Source: Pseudorasbora parva (lineage: Eukaryota > Chordata > Actinopteri > Cypriniformes > Gobionidae). Taken from it: a stretch of 64,000 nucleotides of DNA. The stretch is taken from the NCBI RefSeq assembly GCF_024679245.1, contig NC_090188.1, positions 39,115,992 through 39,179,991 of the forward strand, given 5' to 3'. Shown one piece after another: positions 11,160 through 23,349 of the stretch. The notes under the pieces are model-generated. The model saw only the letters and a list, made by a program, of their open reading frames with translations, did not search any database and was not told where the DNA came from. Numbering within the stretch: the stretch's first letter is position 1; the number at the start of each line of letters is the position of its first letter. The translations under genes were made by a program, and so were the position numbers.

Positions 11160-12210
11160 GGCTAAGTCTCCTGCTTCTCACGTTTCTCCTGAGACAAAAA
11201 TGGCATTCTCTCATGTTTTTCTACTCTAAAGTTTCATAAGAGATGTCAGTAACATTTCTCACTGTGCTCATATTATTCTCCTTAACCAGAGACACTCACA
11301 CTCTCACATTTATCTCCTCTAAAGCTTCATAAGAGATCTCAGTTACATCACTCACTGTGCTCAGATTATTCTCCTTGGCTAGAGAAAATGGATGGCTCAT
11401 ATTTGTCTCCTCTGAAGTTTCAAAAGAGATCTCAACAACATTACATACTGTGCTTGGACTTGTCTTCTTGGCTAGAGAGACTGGATTGCTCACATTTGTC
11501 TCCTTTAAAGTTTCAGAATAGATCTCAACAGTATCACACACTTTTCTCAGACTTTTCTCCTCAGCTAGCTACTCTGGAACTCTCACTTTTGTCACCCCTA
11601 AAGTTTCATAAAATATCTCAATAACATCACACATTGTGCTCAGAATATTCTCCTTAGTTAAAGACTCTGTCACTCTCACATTTGTCAAACAAATGATGTG
11701 CCCTATGCACATAAATGTACAGCTTTCGTATTGTATCAAATATTACCCTTATTTGCTGAGGTCTCTTCTAAAACTATAGTGGCAATAAATGTGAGAGGTT
11801 CAGAGTTTAGGAGATAAGTCAGACCACAGTGTGTTGTTGAACTCTCTTCTAAACTTTAAAGGAGACAAATGTGAGAGCTTCAGAGTCTTACTGAGGGGAA
11901 ACACATCTGAGCACAGTATGTGATGATGTTGAGATCTCTTATGAATCTTCAGGGAAGACAGGTGTGAGAGCTCCAGTGTTTTTAGCTAAGGAGAAAAGTC
12001 TGAGCACAGTATGTGATGATGTTGAGATCTCTTATGAAACTTCAGAGAAGACATGTGTGAGAGCTCCAGTGTTTCTCACTAAGGAGAAAAGTCTGAGCAC
12101 AGTGTGGGATGTTGGTGAGATCTCTTCTAAATCTTTAAAGGAGACAAATGTGAGAATGTTAGAGTTTATGTCTCAGGAGACAAGTGTGAGAAACAGGAGA
12201 CTTAAGTAAA
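11160..12210. repeat. Inverted array of 93-bp (31-codon) units
   Basis: Five units in minus orientation (11222-11686) face about five in plus orientation (about 11758-12166) across a 71-bp spacer. Single-copy flanks (11160-11221, 12167-12210) are also inverted repeats of each other, around 'gtctcaggaga' and 'caggagactta'. Each unit is exactly 93 bp. Translated in each arm's own direction, a 31-residue unit recurs containing motifs such as SLAKE, STVCD, VEISYET and EETNV. The frame runs through all units of an arm without indels, broken only by a few point-mutation stops. The open parts are 81 codons in each arm (11296-11541 minus, 11964-12209 plus). No known protein family is recognised. Confidence 0.85.
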
Positions 12211-13164
12211 AGTCTCCATTTAATGTTAATGTATCCCCATTTATGTCTCGCAGAAACATTTGAATTGTTAAAGGTTTTTTCCCTCATCTGGGTAGCTTAT
12301 ATGTGATTCATCCATGCCATTCCAGTCAAGCACAATACATGCAAAGTACAAAACAACCTATGTTTACATGCATGCAAAATGGCTTGTACAGGATAAACTT
12401 TCTAATGTTACAAAGAACAAAAAGGTTAGGCAGCAACCATGAAGCGCTGGTACACTATAGTAGTACATTTGTTATAAAGAAATAATTGATCAAGACTAAA
12501 CACCATACACTTGTTTGATCATTGTTTGGAATAAGCACTGCATATTAATTTCTGGGCACTGAAGATCAATTTTAATGAATAACCCTTGATATTCTGAAAC
12601 ACAAAATGCTTTTTGAATGATAGTTTTAGTATTTACAATATTAGTAAAAAAAATAAAAATGTAAGTTTAAGATATAAACTTAAAATACAATTTAAGACAT
12701 CCGGGGGTTGTTGAAAAACTTCTTAGACTAGTCTTAAAAGGTAGTCAAGAATTATTTTGGTACCTGGTAATAATTTATTTAAGTCAGTTACATAAAAAGG
12801 TAATTTAATTTCAATTGGAAAACTAAGATTGATTGACCTTTGGTTAACTACTACTTAGCTTAGTTGCATAGTAACTTCTTAGTAACTTCTTTGTCATACC
12901 TAAATGAGACATATATGAGATAATAAGCCCTTAGTATCCTGAGCTTAGGGAAAGCTCTTTCAGAGCCATAAACTTGTGGACAGCACATCAACATTGAGGC
13001 AGAGCAGAGTCTCAGACAGCGTGAGTTCAAGTCCAAGCTAAAGTTATACTTTCAGCTCCTGTTCCCTTCTCATCTCTCCCATTGTTTCTGGTCGCTTATC
13101 GTATGGTCCTGTCCATTAAAGGTCAAAAACCCACAATAATGAGAACGCTCTTGTTTCTCATTTT
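12211..13164. other. No gene recognised
   Basis: AT-rich stretch between the inverted 93-bp array and the 118-bp direct duplication. A short open frame at 12303-12485 has no recognisable features. Confidence 0.5.
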
Positions 13165-13420
13165 TCTCAGATATGTCTCATGTCTCAGTTGTGTCTACTC
13201 TTATTTCTCTTATGGATTTTAGGAGAAACATCTGAGACACTGCGGATACTACAACAAGAGCTAAATAAAAATCTCACTTAATTCTCAGATATTTCTCATG
13301 TCTCAGTTGTGTCTACTCTTATTTCTCCTAATGGATTTTAGGAGAAACATGGGAAGACAAAGCTGACACCTAGTTTAGACAATAAAGAGATTTCCCAAGC
13401 TTCTCTCACCACAATCTCAG
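13165..13420 (+). repeat. Direct duplication, ~118-bp period
   Basis: Two adjacent copies begin 'ctcagatat(g/t)tctcatgtc' near 13167 and 13285, and each runs through 'ggattttaggagaaacat'. The 'gaga/tctc' vocabulary resembles the flanks of the 11160-12210 array. The two may be parts of one larger mobile unit, but that link is inference. Confidence 0.6.
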
Positions 13421-15164
13421 TTTTGACTCTCTTAGACATCTCTCATTTGTGTCTATATTTGATAGACACAAATACTGATAAACAGCTGACACTTAATCAA
13501 GAAACATAGGAGAATCAGAACTATGTCTCCTGAGTTTAGAAAAAGCAACCAATGAGCAAATTTTTCCTCTGGGAAGAATAATATGTTTCAGAGCTGAAAA
13601 CTTCCTTGTTCATCAAAGAAAAGTTTTTATTGACACCAGCCCCAGCAAACGAGAGATCTCAAAATATGTTGACCATTGACGTCATAGAATGCAAACCTCA
13701 AAAGATAAATATGACTCGGATGTATGGGCCATGACTCACAAAGCCCAATGTCCCAGAGCTATGTGTTTTTTTCAGTCGGGCTACCAAAATGTAAACCTCT
13801 CTTCAGGCCGGTGAATCTCAAATAGTAAAATAACATTCCTTTCTTGGTCTGCATTGTTCACTTTCTTGACTTGATATTTGAAGGGCAAGCGCATATATGT
13901 GTATGAGCGGTTCATGGTCATATATACCGATCGGGCGGGCCCAGGCATAAAAAATTAAATTCCAACCAATCGCGGGTGGATGAGAGATAAATCATTGTGT
14001 TTTATGATAAAGACATTTTGCGAGCCCTGTGAGAGAATTGTTACAGTTGCCGCTATCAAAACAATCCCTCAGGTGAGCTGACAGGAGAGAAGAAGCTAAT
14101 AATAAATATGCAGATCTTATCCAATCGTAGCCATGTCTACAGGTCTTCAAAGTCTATAGGCTTGTTTGACTTCATATAGTAACGCGCAGACCGATTGGTG
14201 GCTGACTTGGAGCAGTACATGTCAGATAGAAATTTTAATTGTGACGTATGTTAACAAAGTTCCGCAAGAGCGATTCAAGAGCATTAGGCTAATGTTTATT
14301 CTAAAACGTTTCACTAATGCTCACAAATATTTTTTTATAACAGTAAAAGCTCTTTTCATGTCGTCTCAACGTTATATTGTCATGTTTATCAAACTAAAAC
14401 ATAGACCCCACTTCATTGATAGTGTAGGTTTATATGTTGAACTTTATTCTTATACAAACAGACGCTGTATTAAGCAGTACATAAAGTATTGGATGAAAAT
14501 GTCTTCTGAAACATCTGTGTATTTTCAAATATTGAATTTTTTTCACTTTTAAGCTGTGATGTATGCAAATACAAATATAGCACAAGCGCCACTACGGGAA
14601 GCAGAAAGTGTCTGACTTCACGTCTCTGTTTCCAGCTCCTTTCTGCCTGCACGCGTCTACTCTCATCAAACGGATGCATCCAGTCGCAGCCAATGATGAA
14701 CACACTTTTCAGTTGGCACATGTTTCTTTGTTCAGTATCCCACCACTCATCTGTCCTCATAGTTACCCTCGTTAGTTTAGTTCTTCTTAACTGTGTCTTG
14801 TCAATTAGCTTGTTTCTGTTTGCTATTTACGTTCTCCTGGTTCCTTCAGTCTCTGATGACAGTATGTGTTAAAAATTGAATAAGACAAAACACATTTACT
14901 GAATAAATCCCTCAATGTGCAACAAAAACCTCATGTGACGTTGTGGCGGCTCAGTAACTGGACTATCCAATGGAACAATCACATTGCAGCATCTTAAATG
15001 TTGGTTTGGTGGCTCTGAAACTCCAAAAAAGTAAAAGTCTGTAATTTGGTTTAATTCCCTCCAGAAATGTCTCACACGATTGTGTTTCCATACATCAGCA
15101 TCTCAATGCAAGAGAACATGACAGCATTTATTGCGTTTTGCCTGACGCTCTGTGACTGATTCAT
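13421..15164. other. No gene recognised
   Basis: No element border or exon could be supported. A 128-codon open frame at 14166-14552 shows no domain or homology signal and is treated as chance. The motif 'aggcttgtttgacttcat' near 14157 resembles the end of the 7302-8009 element but no partner end was found. Confidence 0.45.
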
Positions 15165-15800
15165 CGATTGCAATTTTCAACTTTTTTGTGTGACCTGCTG
15201 ATACTGATCTTTGCCCATTCTTATTTTCTTTCAAAGAAATGAAACTGATAGCATATTTAACCCCATGCCTTTCAAAGATCACAGATGGCCTCAGATTACT
15301 ATTGTTCAACATTCACTGCTTTTTAAAACATCACACTCTTACTTTATCTGCGATCTGAAAGAATTGAGACATGCATATAGCTCTCTCTGGGTCTTCTCTT
15401 AATGATCTGTGTCAGATATGAGTCATCAGGCGTTCATTTGCTCACTGAGCTGTCAATAATCTCACTGCTCAATACTGCCCTCCGCATGAAGTGCTCCTTC
15501 TGTGTATTTACTTTCTCATTCTGGCTCTGTGAAGAACGAGCATATTCTACATTTCTACATGTGAACTAAGAAGCTAATAAACACACGATAACTATGGAAT
15601 AAGGTGTTTGTGCGATTGTTCATGTGATTTCGGCTATTTTATATCAATAATGGATGCTTACATTATGACTGCTAACAGGTGTAGCGATTATCTCCATATC
15701 AAATGATAAATATAACATGTTTTAACATCACCATGTGAACGAAATCCCCATTATCTCACGACAGGAAACTAATACAAACACTCGATGGTGGTCTAAAGTG
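15165..15800 (+). repeat. Uncharacterised dispersed repeat, copy 1
   Basis: This region matches the reverse complement of 59808-60700 at high similarity, for example the block with 'gctcaatactgccctccgca' and the block with 'tgctaacaggtgtagcgatt'. The other copy carries about 330 extra bases in the middle. No terminal repeats or coding frame are evident, so the class is unknown. Confidence 0.75.
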
Positions 15801-15825
15801 ACAAAGAATGAAGGTGTAATTTGAT

Positions 15826-16781
15826 GTAAAAAGGTGGATGGAATCCTATTTAAGTGACAGGACTCACTCTGATTTTATTAACAATTGTAGAATGAAGCCT
15901 CTTAAGTTAGTTACAGGGGTCCCTCAGGGATCAATTTTAGGGCCTTTATTATTTTGCCTCTACATTAATGGCTTGCCCTTGGTCTGTCCGGAAGTTGAAT
16001 GTATCATGTATGCAGATGACACAGTTTTATTTGTTCACGTTCACAGCAGATCAAAATACATTTTTGCTGCTAAACTTAAAAAAGCTATGAGCTGTGTCAC
16101 AGTATGGCTGCAGGAGTGCTGCCTTCAGCAAATGTCACTAAAACTGTCGGGATGTTCTTTTGTAAAACCAGTAGGGTCTATCATATGTTGCAAGTGAAAA
16201 ACTGCAGCTGGTCACACAGTACAAATATCTCGGGTTACTGCTTGATTCTAATCTCTCATTTAAAGCTCATGTTGAGAAAGTAAGGGAAAAATATCAAGCT
16301 AAATCTTGCAACTTTTAGATCAATCAGAAGTGAAATGTCTGAAAAGGTGGCAAAGATATTTTTACACACTATGATTTTTAGTCATATTATTTATTGCCAA
16401 ACAAGTTGGTCACAGGGTATAATCAGGCCACTTGAAATATTATACAAACAAGCCATCAAGGTCATGGATAAGAAACCAAGACATTAACATCACTGTGCAA
16501 TTTGCTAAATTTATGCTTGATTTATAAAGCAATACATCATTTAGCCCCTGTACCTTTGGCGGATCTAATCAGCCAAATAATTAGTACTTTGCGAGTCACT
16601 AGAGGCTCAGTGAGAGGTGACTGTGTCATCTCTCTGCGCAAAAGCACCTTCAGCCAATCGGTCTGGTCTGTGAGGGGCGCTAGTGAGTGGAACAGATTAC
16701 CAGATGAAATTAGACAGGCAACTACATATAAGGCTTTTGCAAAGAAAGGCTTTTGCATGCGGAGGTTGCAACCTTACTGGT
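15826..16781 (+). pseudogene. Non-LTR retrotransposon reverse transcriptase, 3' remnant
   Basis: The translation shows the fingers/palm of a LINE reverse transcriptase: VPQGSILGPLLFCLYINGLP followed by the catalytic box MYADDTVLF at about 16000-16035. After a frame break near 16190, the downstream part of the enzyme is recognisable. A C-terminal block (EWNRLPDEIRQATTYKAF, 16690-16740) is typical of LINE ORF2 ends. The enzyme would copy its RNA at a nicked target. The copy is 5'-truncated (no endonuclease domain), has at least two frameshifts, and has no 3' tail because a DIRS fragment follows directly. Its clade differs from the L2 fragment downstream, judging from the different C-terminal motif. 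Confidence 0.85.
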
Positions 16782-17106
16782 GAAGGGTGCGATTGAGACT
16801 GTCCCTCCAGCCTAAATAAAGTCCCAAAGTGCCCAAGAAAACTGGTGGGTTACGACCAATCCTGGACCTGTGCGTCTTGAACCGAACCCTTCACAGGCTT
16901 CCATTCAAGATGTTGACAGCAAACGCATTTGTGTTCGTCCACTTGATTGGTTTGCAGCGATCAACCTGAAGGACGCATATTTTTATGTCTCCCTTTTCTT
17001 TAAAGGCAAGAATGCAGTTCCACTGAAGATATTTCAAAGGCTCCTGGCATCTGCAACCACACTGGCCGGACTGCCTCATATGAGGCCGCCTCAGCACAGG
17101 CTTTGT
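16782..17106 (+). pseudogene. DIRS reverse transcriptase scrap
   Basis: The sequence follows the second DIRS of this window: it parallels 50193-50420 (motifs GGLRPILDL, WFAAINLKDAYFYVSL) and then jumps to the part matching 50785-50890. An internal deletion of about 360 bp relative to that copy removed the catalytic box. It lies exactly between two LINE fragments, so it is a rearranged or inserted remnant with no function. Confidence 0.8.
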
Positions 17107-18846
17107 GGATAGATTGGATAAATCCTTTCCTGCAACTTAATTCAGAAAAAAAAATTTTTTTTAAACTGAAGTCTTAAACTTTAATGACTGCTCTGTCCTC
17201 ATCGTCAGTGAGGCACCTGGGTGTGCTCTTTGAAATCAGTCCTTTTTTTTGAAAGCATCTGTAAAACTGCATTCTACCATCTTAAAAATATATATAAATT
17301 AAGGCACATGCTTTCAATGCAAAATGCTGAACAGTTAGTTCATGCGTTCATTGGCTCAAGACTAGATTGTTGTAATGCTCTACCGGTTGGTTGCCCTGCT
17401 TGCTTAATAAATAAGCTGCAGCTGGTCTAAAACGTAGCACCTCAAGTTCTTACTAGAAAACAAAAGTATGATTATATTAGTCCAGTTCTGTCAACACTGC
17501 ACTGGCTCCCTATTAAACATTGCACACATTTTAAAATCTTGCTTTTTACTTACAAAGCACTAAATGGTTTATCTCCCCAGTACTTAAGCGAGCTCTTAAC
17601 ACATTTTACTCCATCTCGTCTATTGCAGTCTCAAAACTCTGGCCAGGTTGATAATACCTAGAATATCTAAATCAACTGCAGACGGTCGATCCTTTTCCAA
17701 TTTAGCACTTAAACTCTGGAACAGTCTTCCTAGCATTGTTCGGGAAGCAGACACACTCTGTCAGTTTAAATCTAGACTAAAAACGCATCTCTTTACTATG
17801 GATTTTAAACATTTTTAACTTATATTATTCAAATCAATAGACATTCACATCAGTTAAATGATTGTTGGGCTGCATTAATTAGGTCAGCTGGAACCGGGGA
17901 ACACTTCCCATAACACCTGATGTACTTACATCATAAAAAGAGTGGCATCTATGCTAATGTTAGTCTGTCTGATTATCCTGCGGTTTACTGCAGTCAGTTG
18001 GATCCGGTTCATAGCCAGATCAGATGGTGGACCTGCACCCAGACATGACGTGCGCATCCGTGAAGTGTCTGCTGAGACCGTGTCAATTAGTGTCTCCTCT
18101 GAATTTGACTCACTGACACGTCATCCTCAATAAACCTGTCTCCGGCTTGATGACTCTGATCTTTTGAACATTCCTATTCAATAATTGTTTTCTCGAAAGG
18201 TCATCCTAAATAAGTTTGTCTCTGGTGTAATGACTCTGATTATTTGAACATTAATATTTAATAATAGTTGACTCAACATGTCATCCTAAATAAACCCGTC
18301 ACCGGCACAATGACTCTGATCCTTCAAATATTCATATTTTTGTTTAATCCATGCGTCATCCTCAATAAACCCGTCTCTTGCGTGATACCTCGAACAGTCG
18401 AATATTCTGATCCAATATGATTTCTGACCTGTAAGTTTGCCAGAATAATAATCATACACTGTTTGTTAATAGGCCAGAGGAGAACTGGCATCCCGACTGA
18501 GTCTGGTTTCTCCCAAGGTTTATTTTTCTCCATCATGCCCTGATGGAGTTTTGGTTCCTTGCCACTGTAGCCTTTGGCTTGGCTTGCTCAGTTGGGGACA
18601 CTAAAATTATGATCCAAGTTATTCAACTAAATATACAAATAAAATAAGGACTAAATTAATCACTGATCTGTCCACATTGTCGCTATATGGTAAATCACAA
18701 TGAGCTGTTAACATCACTGTTTTCTCCAGAGAGACTGTACAGCCGAATACAATTTTTTTTTCAATATTTTCATGTTTAACACTGTTAAGCTGCTTTGAAA
18801 CAATCGTCACTGTAAAAGCGCTATACAAATAAAGTTGACTTGACTT
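17107..18846 (+). mobile_element. L2-type LINE, 3' end with complete tail
   Basis: The first 700 bases encode the C-terminal part of an L2 LINE ORF2, with the motifs LVHAFIGSRLDCCNALPVG, LSTLHWLPIKH and LALKLWNSLP, broken by frameshifts. The remainder is the 3' UTR, ending in the typical 'gctatacaaataaagttgac' followed by short 'ttgact' repeats. The UTR carries four imperfect tandem copies of about 80 bp (starts near 18122, 18202, 18282 and 18357) sharing 'catcctaaataaacc'. It is 5'-truncated, as most LINE copies are. Confidence 0.88.
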
Positions 18847-19300
18847 ATGTACTCGCTTCCAGTGTCCAGTAACTAAAACTTGCTCTGTGTCATCGCTCTC
18901 TTTGGCATTTCACTCCACGGACTGTATACGGGCAATATTTTCCTCAGGTGAGCTTCTCCCCTGAAGCCCTGAGCTCCTCCAGCACTGTTGATGCCGAGTG
19001 TATGTCAGCGGCAGCCCTCGTGTAAGGCTAGGTGCCTCCATGTGCATGGTTCCTCCATTGGGCAACATTCACATGTGTATTTCCACTGTAAACCTCTCTG
19101 AGCATGTGTCTTTCCTTTGGCAAACCCTTGCCCCTCCTGGGGTTGAACCATTCCACCCTTCAGCCTGGGTACCCCAGTGTGTTCAGTATGCATCCCGTTC
19201 GCGGGTCATATGTATATTCTATAAGTCGTCCCTTCGGACAGGCATTGCGTTTCATGTTCCAGGTGGATATGCTTCCCAGTGTACCTTGGTATTCCTTTGT
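18847..19300 (-). repeat. Unclassified dispersed repeat, copy 1
   Basis: The reverse complement matches 62700-63020 with shared blocks such as 'agtgctggaggaactcaagg' (one or two mismatches) and 'gttcaaccccagg'. It follows the L2 tail directly. No hallmark protein motif was found in either copy, so the class is undetermined. Confidence 0.7.
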
Positions 19301-19997
19301 TAAGTTGAGTGCTTCATCCGAGCTATTCTCACGACAGGGAGCTCAGACTTACATTGTTTCCACAGTCAGTGATGGTTTGGGGTGCCATGTCATCGGCTGG
19401 TGTTGGTCCACTCTGTTTTCTGAGATCCATGGTCAACGTAGTCATATACCAGAAAGAAGAGCACTGTGTGCTGCTGACCAACTTTATGGAGATGCAGATT
19501 TCATTTTCTAACAGGACTTGGCACCTGCACACAGTGCCAAAGCAACCAGTACAGTGGTTTAAGTACCATGGTATCCCTGTTTGTAATTGGCCAGCAAACT
19601 CGCCTGAACTCAAACCCATAGAAAATCTATGGAGTATTGGGAAGAGGAAGATGCGATATGCCAGACCAAACAATGCAGAAAAGCTGAAGGCCACTATCAG
19701 AGTAACCTGGGCTCTCATAACACCTGAGCAGAGCCACAGACTGATCGACTCCATGCCACGCCGCATTGCTTCAGCAATTCAGGCAAAAGAGGCACCAACT
19801 AAGTATTGAGTGCTGTACATGCTCATACTTTTCATGTTCATACTTTTCAGTTGGCCAAGATTTCTAAAAATCCTTTCTTTGTATTGGTCTTAAGTAATTT
19901 TCTAATTTTCAAATATTTTAATTTGGAAGTTATAAATAAAGTTAGTGAAATAAATCAACTTTTTGATGATATTCTAATTATATGACCAGCACCTGTA
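19301..19997 (+). pseudogene. Tc1-like transposase, C-terminal remnant with right end
   Basis: A frame at 19309-19809 encodes the second half of a Tc1 transposase: VMVWGAMSSAGVGPL, then the region ending NWPANSPELKPIENLWSIGKR and a C-terminus of MPRRIASAIQAKEAPTKY. The segment around the second catalytic aspartate (usually QDN) is degraded to a non-matching stretch near residue 70, while the final glutamate motif survives. The N-terminal DNA-binding half and the left terminal repeat are missing. The right terminus appears to be at about 19997 ('gaccagcacctgtaa'). Non-functional. Confidence 0.85.
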
Positions 19998-21914
19998 AAT
20001 CTGTCATTCACTTGTCCAAGTAAAACATTTTTCCATTTTTGTTTTGTTTTGTGTTTTCAGCAGTGTTCAATCAGCTTTGTCTTATTTGAATCTGCATATC
20101 TTTGCAATTACATTTTATAAAGGTCATTTATCCCATAATCTTATTAAATAAAGTCTATACTTCAGCTTTCAGATTATGTTCTTCAATTTTATCTAAAAAT
20201 TAAATATGAATAAGATGCTATAGGGCTGCTACCAATCAAATGAAACAATTTACACTGATATTTTTTTTAATATACAAACAAGAATGTTTAAATATGGAAC
20301 ATAAACCCCCAGTAGGTGGCGGCAGGTGACCATCTTAATGAGTGAGTCATTGAGTCCATTCCTTGAAAAGGCTGATTCCTTCAAGAATGAGGAAGTTATT
20401 TTGAAGAGGTTACTGAATCTTTGATTCAACTGATTCAAAATGCTGAATCATTCAGTAACACACTGTTGCTGTGAGAAGTGTTATGGTTCTGTTATGCTCT
20501 TTGTTTGGAACTATTGCTGTACATCGCTGCTGAATTCAAACAAAAATAGTCTATATTGCATCTAAAATGTACTTAATGTTAAGTAATTGTTTATGGAACT
20601 GTCATATGAAATCCGTGTCATTTTCAATCATGATGGTAGGCTATTCAGGAAAACAGCACTCTTGTGTGATGTTGCTTAACTGTATTATATGTTAGAAATA
20701 TAAAAACTCCACAATTTGTAATTTTAATCACTCGCTTGTTTTTGATTTCTCCCCGAGAGTCTGTGTGAGAGTCAACATCTGAGTTCACAGATATAACATT
20801 AGATTATAGATCTAATTTTCCTAATAATCCCCATATAACGATTGGCTTAATCACTCCGTCTCCTCTCCACCAATCAGCTGGTGTGTGGTGAGCATTCTGG
20901 CGCAATATGGCTGCTGTCGCATCATCCAGGTGGGTGCTGCACATTGGTGGTGGTAACATAACTTATTATTCATTGTTTTATTTCTTTTACTAAAAATTCA
21001 CTTGGCCAGCATGTTCCTGCCCTTGTTTTTGACCAATCCTCCTCTTATTGCTATAATAAATACATGCCGATGTGAACATCCTTACAGAGATCACATTATC
21101 AATCGTTATCATTCACTAACCTTTCACTTCTGAACAGGTTGGGATGACCAAAATCTTATTTTATGATTCGAGTAATTTAATATTTTTTTAAGATGTAATC
21201 TTATAATTATAATATAGATTTTTAATTGTATCTTGTTTTAAAAAATAAGCAAATTACAAACAATATGACAAAAACAGTTCTTTATTCTTCAACTAGCCTA
21301 CATTAGGTCTATTTAACAGTAGCAAGTCAAGAAAGAAATTAAATAATCAAATATAAAACTGCTTACTTAGTGTACACTCTATAATTTAACTCTACACTGA
21401 TTCTTAATAAATATATTTTAGTTATTTAGCCAAGAATGTGGTGATTTTCTATTTTTCAATGTTTGCTTAACATTAATCAGAATATTAGGTCTGGCTTAAG
21501 ACCTGCACTGATCTAATTACCTCAGCTGTAGGCTACACGTTCACTAAAGACATATCCGACTGTGTTTACCTCAATACTCGCCAGACCGTGCATTTTTACA
21601 TATTTTTGACCATTCAAACCCAAATAATAAGACGAGAAAGAACTGAATGGTGATCGCATGTTTGTTGTCTGAAAGGCGTGTGCGCGCACTTCAGGTCAGA
21701 GTCCAGTAGCGCGAGCACGTCCCGCGCTGAACTTTTTCTCCTCATGCGTGCATATTTCTGTTGCTTTCTTTGTCATGCATTGCGCGTATATATTTAACTC
21801 TTCTGCTTCTAATGTTTATTGAACGGCTAAAGCAGAGCTCTGCACACAAGTTCTGACACCTGCTGTCACACATCCACACAAATTAAGAAATACAGCTCAT
21901 AGGCACTGTCCTCC
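19998..21914. other. No gene recognised
   Basis: Mostly AT-rich. 20330-20460 has repeated 'tgattca'-type words. 21540-21790 loosely resembles the interior of the 28832-30640 hAT element. No exon is recognised. Confidence 0.45.
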
Positions 21915-22006
21915 TTAAAGTACCAGTACTAATATAAGTCCATATCATACCGTTTGTAATAGCAGGGTATCACAATACTTTTCTAGTACCGGTATATCGT
22001 GCAACA
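21915..22006 (-). mobile_element. hAT-like terminus fragment
   Basis: The reverse complement begins 'tgttgcacgatataccggta', which is like the 'gcgcgatataccggtactgg' end of the 28832-30640 element. Only one end is visible, possibly extending left into 21.5 kb. Confidence 0.45.
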
Positions 22007-22055
22007 CTACTGCAACACACACCGTGGCTATGTTGATGGCTTTTTTAGACACATA

Positions 22056-23349
22056 CAGTGCCTTGCAAAATAATTCGCCCCCATTGAACTTTGCAACCTT
22101 TTTACCAACTTGTGAAGAATCAACAACAAGTGGGACACAATCATGAAGTGGAATGAAATTTATTGGATATTTCAAACTTTTTTAACAAATCAAAAACTGA
22201 AAAATTGGGCGTGCAAAACTATTCGGCCCCTTTACTTTCAGTGCAGCAAACTCTCTCCAGAAGTTCAGTGAGGATCTCTGAATGATCCAATGTTGACCTA
22301 AATGACTAATGATGATAAAAAGAATCCACCTGTGTGTAATCAAGTCTCCGTATAAATTCACCTGCACTGATAGTCTCAGAGGTCCGTTTAAAGCGCAGAG
22401 AGCATCATGAAGAACAAGGGACACACCAGGCAGGTCCGAGATACTGTTGTGGAGAAATTTAAAGCCGGATTTGGATACAAAAAGATTTCCCAAGCTTTTA
22501 TCATCCCAAGGAGCACTGTGCAATCGATAATATTAAAATGGAAGGAGTATCAGACCACTGCAAATCTACCAAGACCTGGCCGTCCCTCTAAACTTTCAGC
22601 TTATACAAGGTCCATAGGACAACAATCAGTCGTATACTGCACAAATCTGGACTTTATGGAAGAGTGGCTAGAAGAAAGCCATTTCTTAAAGATATCCATA
22701 AAAAGTGTTGTTTAAAGTTTGCCACAAGCCACCTGGGAGACACCAAACATGTGGAAGAAGGTACTCTGGTCAGATGAAACCAAAATTAAACTTTTTGGCA
22801 ACAATGCAAAATGTTATGTTTGGCATAAAAGCAACACAGCTCATCACCCGGAACACACCATCCCCACTGTCAAACATGGTGGTGGCATCATCATGGTTTG
22901 GGCCTGTTTTTCTTCAGCAGACGGAGATTTGGGCGGAGATTTGTCTTCCAACAAGACAATGATCCAAAACATAAAGCAAAATCTACAATGGAATGGTTAA
23001 AAAATAAACATATCCAGGTGTTAGAATGGCCAAGGCAAAGTCCAGACCTGAATCCAATCGAGAATCTGTGGAAAGAACTGAAAACTGCTGTTCACAAATG
23101 CTCTCCATCCAACCTCACTGAGCTCGAGCTGCTCTGCAAGGAGGAATGGGCAAAACTGATAGAGACATACCCCAAGCGACTTACAGCTGTAATCGCACCA
23201 AAAGGTGGCGCAACTTAAGGGGGCCGAAAAATTTTGCATGCCCAATTTTTTTTTTGATTTGTTAAAAAAGTTTGAAATATACAATACATTTTGTTCCACT
23301 TCATGATTGTGTCCCATTTGTTGTTGATTCTTCACAAAAAATTACAGTT
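22056..23349 (+). mobile_element. Decayed Tc1-like element with long terminal repeats
   Basis: The left end, 'cagtgccttgcaaaataatt', follows a TA. About 140 bp of the left repeat reappears inverted at 23217-23335 (around 'ttgttgattcttcac' and 'cccaattttt'). The outermost part of the right repeat is missing. The transposase inside is a pseudogene. Confidence 0.88.
22407..23218 (+). pseudogene. Tc1-like transposase (DD34E), deleted and frameshifted
   Basis: Three reading-frame pieces together cover most of a Tc1 transposase. Piece 1 is 22407-22660, with an N-terminal helix-turn-helix (VVEKFKAGFGYKKISQAF) and the GRPSKLS linker. Piece 2 is 22719-22920, with the first catalytic aspartate in [12 protein letters not shown] and the [14 protein letters not shown] block. 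Piece 3 is 22910-23218, with the second aspartate in [12 protein letters not shown] and [15 protein letters not shown], then the normal C-terminus. Deletions of roughly 70 codons lie between pieces 1 and 2 and a further internal gap (the glycine-rich to QQDN region) lies near 22920. Inactive. Confidence 0.9.

Noticed and set aside
11160..12210. CRISPR array or bacterial repeat locus
   Set aside because: Units are contiguous 93-bp tandem copies without unique spacers, in a vertebrate genome and in two orientations.
14166..14552. 128-codon open frame in AT-rich DNA
   Set aside because: No domain, signal or repeat in the translation, no splice context and no second copy in the window; compatible with chance.
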